This document shows positions 1 through 7,949 of a stretch of DNA of 64,000 nt, piece by piece. How positions within the stretch are numbered: position 1 is the stretch's first letter; every line of letters begins with the position of its first letter. Where the stretch lies: NCBI RefSeq assembly GCF_051900425.1, contig NZ_JBHZGK010000004.1, positions 186,001-250,000 of the forward strand, read 5' to 3'. The stretch is from Frateuria_A sp051900425 (GTDB taxonomy: Bacteria; Pseudomonadota; Gammaproteobacteria; Xanthomonadales; Rhodanobacteraceae). The notes beneath the pieces are model-generated. The model was not told the origin of the DNA. It saw only the letters and a list, made by a program, of their open reading frames with translations, and made no database searches. Both the position numbers and the translations under genes were made by a program.

Positions 1-359
1 TCGGGAAACGCCAGGCGGTAGGGCTCGCCGGTGGCCGGGTCGATCGAGGCGGGGCAGGTCGAGCCCTTGTCGCTACCCAGCGAGTTGACGCAGATGACGA
101 ACCAGCGATCGGTGTCGATCGCCTTGCCGGGGCCGAGCATCCCTTCCCACCAGCCGGGGCTCGGGTCCTGCGCGTTGGACGCCGCATGCGCGCTGGGCGA
201 AAGGCCGGTGAGGATCAGCACGGCATTGGCGCCGGCCGCATCCGGTTGCCCCCAGGTTTCGTACGCCACCCGCGCCCCGTGCAACTGGCCGCCCCGCTTC
301 ATCGCGAACGGCGAGGGCAGGACGTGATAGCGGCGGGCGTCGGGGGCTTCCGTGGTCAT
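1..359 (-). CDS. metX: MetX-type homoserine/serine O-acyltransferase (N-terminal part, runs off window)
   Basis: Only the first 119 codons are present; the gene leaves the window at its left edge. The visible part has the family's N-terminal blocks: RVAYETWG (residues 30-37), LILTGLS (48-54) and GWWEGMLGPGKAIDTDRWFV (about 69-88), then VNSLGSDKGSTCPASIDP. MetX-family alpha/beta hydrolases acylate homoserine for methionine synthesis. Related Xanthomonadales proteins have been reported as serine O-succinyltransferases. The nucleophile and specificity residues lie outside the window, so the acceptor cannot be assigned. The ATG at 359 overlaps the ccmI stop as ATGA, so it is probably translated from the ccm message. 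Confidence 0.8.
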   Translation of the reverse strand, partial: MTTEAPDARRYHVLPSPFAMKRGGQLHGARVAYETWGQPDAAGANAVLILTGLSPSAHAASNAQDPSPGWWEGMLGPGKAIDTDRWFVICVNSLGSDKGSTCPASIDPATGEPYRLAFP

Positions 360-1387
360 GGGTGGACCTTGTCGATGACGATCCGTACCGGGTCGGCCCG
401 GTCCACCGGGACCACGCCCGCATCACCCTCCAGGTCGCCGCTCTGGGCGATGGCCTGGCCGCTGGCGCTGACCCGCGCGCCGACGAACACCTTGTCCGCC
501 GAAGAGAGCTTGAACTGCGGTGCCATTGCCATCGCGTCGGTCAAGGTGACCGTGGCCGGCAGCCGGGAGGCGTCCAGCCGTGCCACGGCCAGCGGCATCG
601 GTGGCCCCTGTTCCGCGCGCGCGTAGACGAACAGGGCAGCACCGGGCTTGAGCTTGCCGCGCAGCGCGGGGGCAAGCTGGACCTGCACCGTGAGATGGGG
701 TTCCTCGGCGCTGGCGGCGGAGGCCGGCTTGCCACCGGCACGCGCCTCGGCCACGGCGATCTGTTCGGTGACCGCCCTGGCCACGTTGGAGCCGGGCTCC
801 AGCAGTGGCTGCAGGCGGCGCCAGGTGGCAGCCGAAGCGGCATAGTCCTCGTGCTGGAACTGGCTGATGCCGAGCAGCCAGAGGCCACGCTGGTTGGCTG
901 GGTCCGCCTGTACGGCCTGCTTGAGCAGGTCGAGTGCGCGGCCTTCGATCTTGTGGTCGTCGCGCACCATGGAGTCGGCCTCGGCCCAGCCGACCATCGC
1001 CGCGCCGTTCTTCGGATCGAGTCGGAGCGCCTGGTCGTAGGCATCGCGCGCCTGCGCGTTCTGGTGCAGCGCGGCCTCGGTCTGCGCCAGCAACATCCAG
1101 CCCTGGAGGTCGTCCGGCTGCTGCTCGAGGTGGTCACGCAGCTCCGCGACCGCCTTGTCGATGTCCATGCTCGGCTGGGCCGTCACGCCGTCCAGCGCCA
1201 CCGGCGTGCCGACCAGCAGGTACAGCCCGCCGGCCGACAGGGGAACCACGAAGGCGACCGCCAGCACGAGCGCGAACAGGCTGCCCGGACGGCCCTGGCG
1301 GCGGCCATGCCGCACCAGCGGCCAGATCAGCAGAGCGAGCGCCGCCGCGATCATCACGGCAGCGATCAGGTAGAACGCGAGCTTCAC
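356..1387 (-). CDS. ccmI: Cytochrome c maturation protein CcmI (TPR apocytochrome chaperone)
   Basis: 343 aa. Two N-terminal membrane helices (about residues 3-22 and 36-58) are followed by a periplasmic tetratricopeptide region (about 75-200; for example GWMLLAQTEAALHQNAQARD) and a C-terminal domain ending in VRIVIDKVHP. CcmI presents apocytochrome c to the CcmF/H haem lyase. The reading frame is open further upstream, but the GTG at 1387 overlaps the ccmH stop (GTGA) and starts exactly at the hydrophobic segment VKLAFYLIAAV, so I chose it. It is the last ccm gene and overlaps metX by 4 nt. Confidence 0.88.
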   Translation of the reverse strand: MKLAFYLIAAVMIAAALALLIWPLVRHGRRQGRPGSLFALVLAVAFVVPLSAGGLYLLVGTPVALDGVTAQPSMDIDKAVAELRDHLEQQPDDLQGWMLLAQTEAALHQNAQARDAYDQALRLDPKNGAAMVGWAEADSMVRDDHKIEGRALDLLKQAVQADPANQRGLWLLGISQFQHEDYAASAATWRRLQPLLEPGSNVARAVTEQIAVAEARAGGKPASAASAEEPHLTVQVQLAPALRGKLKPGAALFVYARAEQGPPMPLAVARLDASRLPATVTLTDAMAMAPQFKLSSADKVFVGARVSASGQAIAQSGDLEGDAGVVPVDRADPVRIVIDKVHP

Positions 1388-1905
1388 CAATCGTCCCCTT
1401 GTTCGATCGTGGCGTTGTCGACCAGCCGGCTGTCGATGCGCGCCGCGCGGCCGCGTTTGCGGATGGTCACCAGCACGAGGGTGCCGCCCATCAGCAGGAA
1501 CAGCACAGGGCCGAACCACAGCAGCCAGGTGGAGGGTTTCACCGGTGGGTCGTACAGCACGAAGTCGGAATAGCGATCGACCAGGTATTGCTTGATCTGG
1601 TCGTCCGTCTTGCCCTGCTGCATCAGCCCGAACACCTCATGGCGCAGGTCGCGCGCCAGGTCGGCGTTGGAGTCGGCCAGGTTCTCGTTCTGGCAGACCA
1701 GGCAACGCAACTGGCGGGTGAGGTTCTGGAAGCGGACTTCCTGGGCGTGATCCTTGAAGGGCAGCGGATCGATGGCCTGGGCGTTTGCCGCGCTGGAGAA
1801 GGCCAAGAACAACGCGAAGAGCATCTGTAGGAGCGCCCTTGGGCGCGACCCGGATGCCGCATGGTCGCGCCCAAGGGCGCTCCTACAGGGGACTCCGTGG
1901 TTCAT
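1384..1905 (-). CDS. ccmH: Cytochrome c maturation protein CcmH (thioredoxin-like, CxxC), with a repeat inside its 5' end
   Basis: 173 aa from ATG 1905. That start has a strong ribosome site (AGGAGG, 5 nt upstream) and overlaps the ccmG stop as ATGA. The mature domain has the family motif LRCLVCQNENLADSNADLA, whose Cys pair reduces apocytochrome cysteines, and one C-terminal membrane helix (STWLLWFGPVLFLLMGG). The hydrophobic signal (MLFALFLAFSSAANAQA) begins only at codon 28. Codons 6-27 are encoded by a perfect 26-bp inverted repeat (1825-1888). Either the protein has an unusually long n-region, or translation starts at ATG 1824, which lacks a visible ribosome site. Confidence 0.88.
   Translation of the reverse strand: MNHGVPCRSALGRDHAASGSRPRALLQMLFALFLAFSSAANAQAIDPLPFKDHAQEVRFQNLTRQLRCLVCQNENLADSNADLARDLRHEVFGLMQQGKTDDQIKQYLVDRYSDFVLYDPPVKPSTWLLWFGPVLFLLMGGTLVLVTIRKRGRAARIDSRLVDNATIEQGDDW
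1825..1888. repeat. REP-like inverted repeat inside the 5' end of ccmH
   Basis: Two perfectly complementary 26-bp arms (1825-1850 and 1863-1888, beginning CTGTAGGAGCGCCCTTGGGC) surround a 12-nt loop. The sequence resembles the GTAGGAGCGC...GCGCGACC palindromes that occur between genes throughout Xanthomonadales genomes. Here it lies within an open reading frame instead of between genes. Related degenerate copies are at about 36593-36650 and 41131-41157. Confidence 0.85.
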
Positions 1906-2444
1906 GGTGCCTCCTGCTTGAGCTGTGCGATCAGCGGCTTGAGCTCTCGCTGAATCACTTCAGGCGTGAACGGCCCGATGTGCTTGTAGCGGATCGTGCC
2001 CCGGGCGTCGATCAGGAAGCTCTCCGGGGCACCGTACACGCCAAAGTCGATCGCAGTGCGGCCGGGCTGGTCGGCGATCACCATGTCGTACGGATTGCCG
2101 TGCCGCGCAAGCCAGGCCTTGGCATCCTCGGGCGCGTCCTTGTAGTCGTAGCCGATCAGCGGCACGCCCAGCGAGCGGCCTTCGGCCATCAATACCGGGT
2201 GTTCCTCGCCGCAGGCGATGCACCAGCTGGCGAACACGTTGACCAGATAGGGCTTGCCCAGCATCGAGGCCTTGCTGACCGTGCGGGCGGGATCGTCCAG
2301 CAGCGGCAGCGAGAACGCCGGCGCGGGCTTGCCGATCAGCGGCGAAGGCACTTCGCGCGGATCGTGCTGGGTGTTCCACCAGATGCCGAAACCGAACAGG
2401 CCCACCAGCAGGAGAAAGCCGATCAACGGCAGCGAACGGCTCAT
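1902..2444 (-). CDS. ccmG: Thiol:disulfide interchange protein CcmG/DsbE
   Basis: 180 aa. An N-terminal membrane anchor (residues 5-22) is followed by a periplasmic thioredoxin fold with the active site WCIAC (Cys75, Cys78), preceded by GKPYLVNVFAS, and the conserved GVYGAPESFLID cis-Pro loop. It keeps the haem-binding cysteines of apocytochromes reduced for CcmH and CcmF. The ATG at 2444 overlaps the ccmF stop (ATGA). The frame is open upstream, but that stretch is the shadow of ccmF. Confidence 0.93.
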   Translation of the reverse strand: MSRSLPLIGFLLLVGLFGFGIWWNTQHDPREVPSPLIGKPAPAFSLPLLDDPARTVSKASMLGKPYLVNVFASWCIACGEEHPVLMAEGRSLGVPLIGYDYKDAPEDAKAWLARHGNPYDMVIADQPGRTAIDFGVYGAPESFLIDARGTIRYKHIGPFTPEVIQRELKPLIAQLKQEAP

Positions 2445-4417
2445 GCGCGCGATTCCTCCGCCGGCAGCACCGGCTCGGCCGCGACCTTGGCGGCCGATCG
2501 CCTGGCGCGGAAGCGCTTGTCCGCACCGGCCACGAAGCCGCCCAGCATCATGAACAGGCCGCCGGCCCATATCCAGCGCACGAAGGGCTTGGCGTAGAGG
2601 CGCAGCGCCCAGGCGCCTTCGAGGTTGTTGGGGTCCATCGGTTCGCCGAGGGCCACGTAAAGGTCGCGGGTGACGCCGGGGTCGATCGCCGACTCGGTCT
2701 GCACCTGGCCGCGCGGGTAGGTGCGCTTTTGCGGGTGCATCACGTCGATCGTCTTGCCGTCATGCAGCACGGTTACCGTGCCCTGTTCGGCATGCCAGTT
2801 CGGGCCGCGGGTGGCGTCCACCCCATCGAAACGGAAGGTGTAGGCGCCGACGGTCTGCGTGTCGCCCGGTGCCATGCGCACGTCGCGGGTGACGCTCAGC
2901 GACTCGGACAGCAGCACGCCCACCAGGAACACGCCGAGACCGAAGTGCGCCAGCAGCATGCCGGCCATCTCGGCCGGATACCGCCGCCCACGCGGCATCT
3001 CGCGCCAGCGCTTGTAGACGTACAGCAGCGTGCCGACGCCGCACCACACCGCGGCCGCTACACCGGCGATCGCCTTGGCCTGGCCATCCACGAAGAAGGC
3101 GGCGACGATGGCGCAGGCGACTGCGGCGATGGCCACCCGCAACAGCACGCTCTTGAGCGGACCGGCGTCGCTCTTGCCCCAGCGCAGGAACGGCCCGAAC
3201 GGCAGCAGCAATACTACCGGGAGCATCAGCAGCGGGAACAGGAAGCCGAAGTAGGGCGGGCCGACCGAAATCTTGCCCAGGTGCAGCGCGTCGCCGATCA
3301 GCGGAAACAGCGTGCCCAGCAGCACCATGGCTGCGGCAACGGTGAACATCAGGTTGGCGATGACGATCACCGTTTCGCGCGAAAGCAGGGCGAATGCCTT
3401 GCCACCGGCCACCTTGGGCGCCCGCAGCGCGTACAGCAGCAGCGAGCCGCCGATCACGATCGCCAGGAAGGCCAGGATGTACAGGCCGCGGCGAGGGTCG
3501 GAAGCGAACGCGTGCACGCTGGTCAGCACGCCCGAGCGCACCAGGAACGTGCCCAGCAGCGACAGCGAGAAGGCGAAGATCGACAGCAGGATGGTCCAGG
3601 CGCGCAGCGAACCGCGCTTTTCCGTGACCGCCTGCGCGTGGATCAGCGCCACGCCCACCAGCCACGGCATGAAGCTGGCGTTCTCCACCGGATCCCAGAA
3701 CCACCAGCCGCCCCAGCCCAGCTCCGCATAGGCCCACCAGCTGCCGGCAACGATGCCGCAGGTCAGGAAACCCCACGCCGCGTTGGTCCACGGCCGTGCC
3801 CAGCGCACCCACCCCTGTTCCAGTGCACCGCCGAGCAGCGCAGCGATGGAGAAGGCGAAGGCGACCGAGAAGCCCACGTAGCCCATGTAGAGCACGGGCG
3901 GGTGGAAGGTCATGCCCGGGTCCTGCAGTACCGGGTTCAGGTCGCCGCCGTCCGGCGGCATCGGCAACAGGCGCGCGAACGGATTGGAGGTGAAGATGAT
4001 GAAGGCCAGGAAGCCCACCGCCACGATGCCGAGCACGCCCAGTACGCGCGCCAGAAATGCCTCGGGCAACTGTCGGCTGAAGGCGGCCAGCGCGACCGTC
4101 CAGACGTTGAGGATCATCACCCAAAGCAGCATCGAGCCCTCGTGCGCACCCCACACCGCGGCGATGCGGTAGTACCAGGGCAGGGCGAGGTTCGAGTTGT
4201 CGGCGACGTATTGCACCGAGAAGTCGAAGGTGAGGAAGGCCCACACCAGCAGGCCGAACGCCATCGCCACGAACACGGCCTGGCCTGCGGCGGCGGGACG
4301 CGCCACGGCCATCAACGCACGGTTGCCCCGCCAGGCGCCGATCAGCGGCAGCACGCCCTGCGCCAGGGCGAGCAGCATGGCGAGGATGAGGGCGAGCTGG
4401 CCGAGTTCGGGAGTCAT
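2441..4417 (-). CDS. ccmF: Haem lyase subunit CcmF
   Basis: 658 aa, the usual family length, with many membrane helices. The tryptophan-rich WWD haem-handling motif WGGWWFWDPVEN is at residues 235-246. Flanking histidines of the family are visible (AVWGAHEGSMLLW near 90; FHPPVLYMGY near 171), and a large periplasmic loop precedes the last helix. It attaches haem, delivered by holo-CcmE, to CxxCH motifs. It overlaps both ccmE and ccmG by 4 nt (ATGA). Confidence 0.95.
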   Translation of the reverse strand: MTPELGQLALILAMLLALAQGVLPLIGAWRGNRALMAVARPAAAGQAVFVAMAFGLLVWAFLTFDFSVQYVADNSNLALPWYYRIAAVWGAHEGSMLLWVMILNVWTVALAAFSRQLPEAFLARVLGVLGIVAVGFLAFIIFTSNPFARLLPMPPDGGDLNPVLQDPGMTFHPPVLYMGYVGFSVAFAFSIAALLGGALEQGWVRWARPWTNAAWGFLTCGIVAGSWWAYAELGWGGWWFWDPVENASFMPWLVGVALIHAQAVTEKRGSLRAWTILLSIFAFSLSLLGTFLVRSGVLTSVHAFASDPRRGLYILAFLAIVIGGSLLLYALRAPKVAGGKAFALLSRETVIVIANLMFTVAAAMVLLGTLFPLIGDALHLGKISVGPPYFGFLFPLLMLPVVLLLPFGPFLRWGKSDAGPLKSVLLRVAIAAVACAIVAAFFVDGQAKAIAGVAAAVWCGVGTLLYVYKRWREMPRGRRYPAEMAGMLLAHFGLGVFLVGVLLSESLSVTRDVRMAPGDTQTVGAYTFRFDGVDATRGPNWHAEQGTVTVLHDGKTIDVMHPQKRTYPRGQVQTESAIDPGVTRDLYVALGEPMDPNNLEGAWALRLYAKPFVRWIWAGGLFMMLGGFVAGADKRFRARRSAAKVAAEPVLPAEESRA

Positions 4418-4872
4418 TGCGGGGCCTCGTTGGCGGCCACGGCCTTGCCGTGGTGCGCCTTCTCCATGGCGTCCTTCAGTTCCTTGGGCATGTAGGTTTC
4501 GTCGTGCTTGGCGAGCACTTCGGTCGCGACGAAATGGTCGCCAGCCATGTGTCCCGTGGCGATCACCGACTGGTTGTCCCGAAAGAGGTCGGGAAGGATG
4601 CCGGTGTATTCGACGGGAAGCGCACCATCGGCGTCGATGACGGTGAAATCGACCTTCAGCGAATTGCCCGAGCGCTCGATCGAACCGGCCTTGACCATGC
4701 CGCCCAGGCGGAAGGTCTTGTACGCCTCGGCCTGGCCGGCGTGCACCTGGCTCGGGGTGAACAGGTAATTCATGTTCTGCTGCAGGGCGAACACGGTCAG
4801 CCCCACCGCCACCACGGCGGCGGCGAGCACGAGCAGGACGATGATCAGGCGGCGTTTGCGGGTCGGGTTCAT
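4414..4872 (-). CDS. ccmE: Haem chaperone CcmE
   Basis: 152 aa. One N-terminal anchor (residues 9-30) precedes a periplasmic OB-fold domain. The covalent haem-binding His123 and the supporting Tyr127 are in AKHDETYMP. It receives haem from CcmABCD and carries it to CcmF. ATG 4872 overlaps the ccmD stop, and its own stop overlaps ccmF. Confidence 0.95.
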   Translation of the reverse strand: MNPTRKRRLIIVLLVLAAAVVAVGLTVFALQQNMNYLFTPSQVHAGQAEAYKTFRLGGMVKAGSIERSGNSLKVDFTVIDADGALPVEYTGILPDLFRDNQSVIATGHMAGDHFVATEVLAKHDETYMPKELKDAMEKAHHGKAVAANEAPQ

Positions 4873-5063
4873 GGATTCACGGCGGGCGAGGCAGCACGTT
4901 GCTGGCGCGCCGTTTGACGTGCCAGGCGCGCGCGAAGTTCACGCAGGTTGCGGCGGCGGCGCAGCAGCGGGGAAATGAAATCAGCGAACAGCACGAGGAA
5001 AAACACGACATAAGCCGGCCACACGTACGCGGCGTAGCCGCCCATGGCGAGGAACTGGCTCAT
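4869..5063 (-). CDS. ccmD: Haem exporter accessory protein CcmD
   Basis: 64 aa, a typical small CcmD: a GGYAAYVWPAYVVFFLVLF helix (residues 8-27) followed by a very basic cytoplasmic tail (LLRRRRNLRELRARLARQ). It helps release holo-CcmE from the CcmABC complex. ATGA overlaps exist with ccmC upstream and ccmE downstream. Confidence 0.9.
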   Translation of the reverse strand: MSQFLAMGGYAAYVWPAYVVFFLVLFADFISPLLRRRRNLRELRARLARQTARQQRAASPAVNP

Positions 5064-5830
5064 GCCTGCCCTCCCGTGGCCTTATCGCCGGTGGCGATCC
5101 TGCGCACCCACTCCTTGCCGCCTTCCAGTTCCAGCAGGTCGGCGCGCACGCGCCCGAACAGGCTGGCGACGTAGTACAGCTTGGTCGCAACCATCATGGT
5201 CAGCAGCGGCCAGAGCATGTCCATGCTGATCTTGGAGGGACCCAGGATGCGCACGGTCGAGCCCTGGTGCAGCGTGTTCCACCAGTTCACCGAGAAATGC
5301 ACGATCGGCACGTTGATGATGCCGATGATGGCCAGGAACGCGGCGGCGCGAGCGCCCTGGCGGCGATCCTCGAACGCGTGGTACAGCCCGATCACGCCCA
5401 GGTAGAGAAACAGCAGCACCAGCTCGGACGTCAGCCGCGCATCCCAGGTCCACCAGGTGCCCCACATGGGCTTGCCCCACAAGGAGCCGGTAACCAGGGT
5501 GATGAAGGTGAAGGCTGCGCCGATCGGCGCCGATTCCATCGCCACGGCTTCTGCCAGTTTGATCCGCCAGACCAGCGCGATGAACGAGGCGACCGCCATG
5601 ACCCCGTAGATGAACAGCCCCATCCATGCGCTGGGTACGTGGATGAAGATGATCCGGTAGGCGTCGCCCTGCTGGTAGTCGGCCGGGGCGAGCACCAGGC
5701 CGCCGTACAGGCCGATCACGCCGGCAATCAGCGCCAGCGCCAGGAACCATGGCCGCAGCGTGCCGGCGAAGCGGTAGAAGATCGGCGGCGAGCCGAGCTT
5801 GTGCAGCCAGAGGGGGATCCACTTGGACAT
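5060..5830 (-). CDS. ccmC: Haem handling protein CcmC
   Basis: 256 aa with six predicted membrane helices. The WWD motif WGTWWTWDARLTSELVLLFL and the periplasmic haem-ligand region IFIHVPSAWMG are both present. It loads haem onto CcmE. ATG 5830 lies 4 nt after the ccmB stop. Codons upstream in the same frame belong to the shadow of ccmB. Confidence 0.94.
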   Translation of the reverse strand: MSKWIPLWLHKLGSPPIFYRFAGTLRPWFLALALIAGVIGLYGGLVLAPADYQQGDAYRIIFIHVPSAWMGLFIYGVMAVASFIALVWRIKLAEAVAMESAPIGAAFTFITLVTGSLWGKPMWGTWWTWDARLTSELVLLFLYLGVIGLYHAFEDRRQGARAAAFLAIIGIINVPIVHFSVNWWNTLHQGSTVRILGPSKISMDMLWPLLTMMVATKLYYVASLFGRVRADLLELEGGKEWVRRIATGDKATGGQA

Positions 5831-5834
5831 GGTC

Positions 5835-6521
5835 TTATGCGTCCAAAGCAATGCGAAGGGCGGCGGCGCAGGCCAGCGGTGCGAGCACCAGGGCGAGGAC
5901 GAGCGCCGCGCCGAGCCAGGCGATCGGGGCCACCCACGGTAACCCCTGTTGGGCGGCAGCGACCGCACCTGCGGCAAAGATGACCACCGGCACGCACAGT
6001 GGCAGCAGCATCAGGGCGAGCAGCATACCAGAGCGCCGTGTCCCGGCCGTCAGCGCGACCAGCACGGCGCCGAGCAGGCTGAGCATCGGCGTGGCCAGCA
6101 GCAGGGCCAGCATGAGCACGCCCATCACCGGCACGGGCAGGTGCAGCATGCCGGCCAGCAGAGGTGCGATCACGATCAGCGGCAGGGCGGTAGTGAGCCA
6201 GTGCGCGAGGATCTTCATGCCGAGCATCAGCGCCAGTGGCTGTGGGGCGAGCACAAGTTGCTCGAGTGAGCCGTCCTCGATATCGCTCCGGAACATGGCA
6301 TCGAGCGCCAGCAACATGGCCAGCAACACGGTGACCAGCACGACGCCGCCCGCGATGCGTTGCAGCAGCGCGTCTTCGGGTCCCAGGGCGAAGGGGAACA
6401 GCGTGGCCACGATCAATGCGTAGAGCACCGGCATGGCGATGTCGCCGCGGCGCCGCCAGGCGAGCGTGAGATCGCGCTGCAGTACCGCCGCACAGGCGCG
6501 GGCAACGGAAGCGTGACTCAC
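5835..6521 (-). CDS. ccmB: Haem exporter permease CcmB
   Basis: 228 aa, six hydrophobic segments, with the family blocks RDLTLAWRRRGDIAMPVLY near the N-terminus and FRSDIEDGSLEQLVLAPQP (about residues 77-95). It is the membrane partner of the CcmA ATPase. The start is GTG at 6521 with GGAGGG about 7 nt upstream. A gap of about 108 bp separates it from ccmA, the only real gap in the operon. Confidence 0.92.
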   Translation of the reverse strand: MSHASVARACAAVLQRDLTLAWRRRGDIAMPVLYALIVATLFPFALGPEDALLQRIAGGVVLVTVLLAMLLALDAMFRSDIEDGSLEQLVLAPQPLALMLGMKILAHWLTTALPLIVIAPLLAGMLHLPVPVMGVLMLALLLATPMLSLLGAVLVALTAGTRRSGMLLALMLLPLCVPVVIFAAGAVAAAQQGLPWVAPIAWLGAALVLALVLAPLACAAALRIALDA

Positions 6522-6629
6522 GCCGCGGCCCTCCAGACGCGATCTCTCCCGGCCCGGCAGGGGTAAAGGCTCGGGGAGAGGGGGATGCCCCTCGTTCGAG
6601 ACTCCCCGGCCGACCAGCGGTGAGCCACG
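6522..6629. repeat. Short palindromic spacer between ccmA and ccmB
   Basis: The spacer holds a CTCTCCCGG / CGGGGAGAGG inverted pair (about 6543-6581), resembling the CCCTCTCCCC-type intergenic repeat seen elsewhere in the window. No coding potential. It may modulate the relative expression of ccmA and ccmB within one operon. Confidence 0.5.
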
Positions 6630-7262
6630 TCAGCCATGCATGCGGATCCGCTTGGGCTCGCCGCCATGGAAGCTCACCGCCCCATGGCTGGTCACCAGCG
6701 CCGCACCACCCTCGATCACGTGCATCTCCAGCAGCCGGTTGACCAGCGCGATGCCCGCGCGGTCGAGGTTCGCGTACGGTTCGTCCAGCAGCCACAGCAC
6801 GGCGGGCAGCAGCAACAGCCGGGCCAGCGCGGCGCGCTTCTTCTGGCCCGCGGACAGGCGACGCACCGGTTCGTCTTCGTAGCCGGCCAGCCCGACCTCG
6901 GTCAGCACGGAGGCGGCGCTGCGCCCCTCGCGCATGCCGTGCAGCCCGGCGGCGATGTGCAGGTTCTCGCGAGGGCTCATGTCCATCTTCAGGCCCAACT
7001 GGTGGCCAAGGAACAGCACCTCGCCGGCGCACGCGTCGCGGTTCCAGCGCGCCCCGCGCCACCTCAACTCGCCTTCGCCGACGTGGAGCAATCCGGCCAG
7101 CAGCCGCAGCAGCGTGGTCTTGCCGCTGCCGTTGTCGCCCTCCACCAGTGCCAGTTCGCCCGCATGCAAGGCGAAGTCCAGCGGGCCGAACACCGGCTCG
7201 TCGGCGCGCAGGAAGGACAGGCCCCGCGCTTCAAGCAGCGGGATGGCGTGGGAGGAAGTCAT
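6630..7262 (-). CDS. ccmA: Haem exporter ATP-binding protein CcmA
   Basis: 210 aa, a minimal ABC ATPase. Walker A GDNGSGKT is at residues 42-49. The ABC signature is the CcmA-typical LSAGQKKRAALARL, and Walker B is VLWLLDEPYANLD. With CcmB it powers release of holo-CcmE from CcmC. ATG 7262 was chosen because the long upstream extension of the frame is translated repeat DNA. First gene of the ccm operon. Confidence 0.94.
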   Translation of the reverse strand: MTSSHAIPLLEARGLSFLRADEPVFGPLDFALHAGELALVEGDNGSGKTTLLRLLAGLLHVGEGELRWRGARWNRDACAGEVLFLGHQLGLKMDMSPRENLHIAAGLHGMREGRSAASVLTEVGLAGYEDEPVRRLSAGQKKRAALARLLLLPAVLWLLDEPYANLDRAGIALVNRLLEMHVIEGGAALVTSHGAVSFHGGEPKRIRMHG

Positions 7263-7333
7263 CCGGGGAATTGTCCGCAATGCGTGCGCGGGTTGTCCAT
7301 GCGGTGTGGGGGCGCACCTGGGCGGGGTTCCGG

Positions 7334-7532
7334 CAAGGCTTCCCCATCCGCCCTTCGGGGCACCTTTCCCCGCGTGGGGGGAAGGCTTGAATCCCGCCTC
7401 CTCCAAGCCTTCCCCGTGCGCGGGGGAAGGTGCCGCCCCCGTGAAACGGGGAAGGACCGATATGTCACCCGTCCGAGCCTTCCCCCGCACGCGGGGGAAG
7501 GTGCCGACAGGCGGATGGGGGAAGCCTTGCTG
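7334..7532. repeat. Cluster of CCCCATCCGCC / CCTTCCCC palindromes between ccmA and the DUF3293 gene
   Basis: The stretch 7263-7544 has no gene. It is built from repeated modules CCCCATCCGCCCTTCGGG, CACCTTTCCCCGCG, GGGGAAGGCTT and CCTTCCCCCGCACGCGGGGG. It starts with CCCCATCCGCC and ends with its complement GGCGGATGGGG. The same module family recurs at 29249-29345, 47430-47483 and 50057-50240. Confidence 0.8.
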
Positions 7533-7544
7533 GGAGCCAACCCC

Positions 7545-7949
7545 TCACCGCAAGCGCAACTCCGCCGCCCCCGCGCCGTGCCCGACCAGCCAGGCATTCT
7601 GTCCGTACCGGTCGCCCAGCCGCTCCAGTGCATGAGGGGCGATGCCCACGATCCAGAAGCTCGGTTCGCGCCAGCCATCGGTTCCCTTGCCCAGCGCCGG
7701 ATGAATGTCGAGCGAGGCGTCGGCCCGAAGATCGGCGAGCAGGCGCCGTTGCGCCGCGCGGTTGGTCGCGGGCGGCTGCGGCCGGGAGCGCGGGTTCCAG
7801 GCGGTGAAGAATCCCCAATCGCGGTTGCTGGCCACTTCCCGCAACGCTACCGGCAGAGGCTCGCCGATCCGGATGATCGCGGCACCGCCGGTTCGCAGAC
7901 GCACGCGGTAGGCGCTGCGGCGGTAGGCCTTCAGCAGCTCCTCATCCAT
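7545..7949 (-). CDS. DUF3293 family protein
   Basis: 134 aa. It has the family blocks FFTAWNPRSRPQ (about residues 47-58), a central ADLRADASLDIHPALGKG and GWREPSFWIVGI, as in DUF3293 proteins, whose function is unknown. ATG 7949 overlaps the end of the kynurenine monooxygenase gene by 8 nt, so the two are probably cotranscribed, though no shared function is evident. Confidence 0.75.
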   Translation of the reverse strand: MDEELLKAYRRSAYRVRLRTGGAAIIRIGEPLPVALREVASNRDWGFFTAWNPRSRPQPPATNRAAQRRLLADLRADASLDIHPALGKGTDGWREPSFWIVGIAPHALERLGDRYGQNAWLVGHGAGAAELRLR

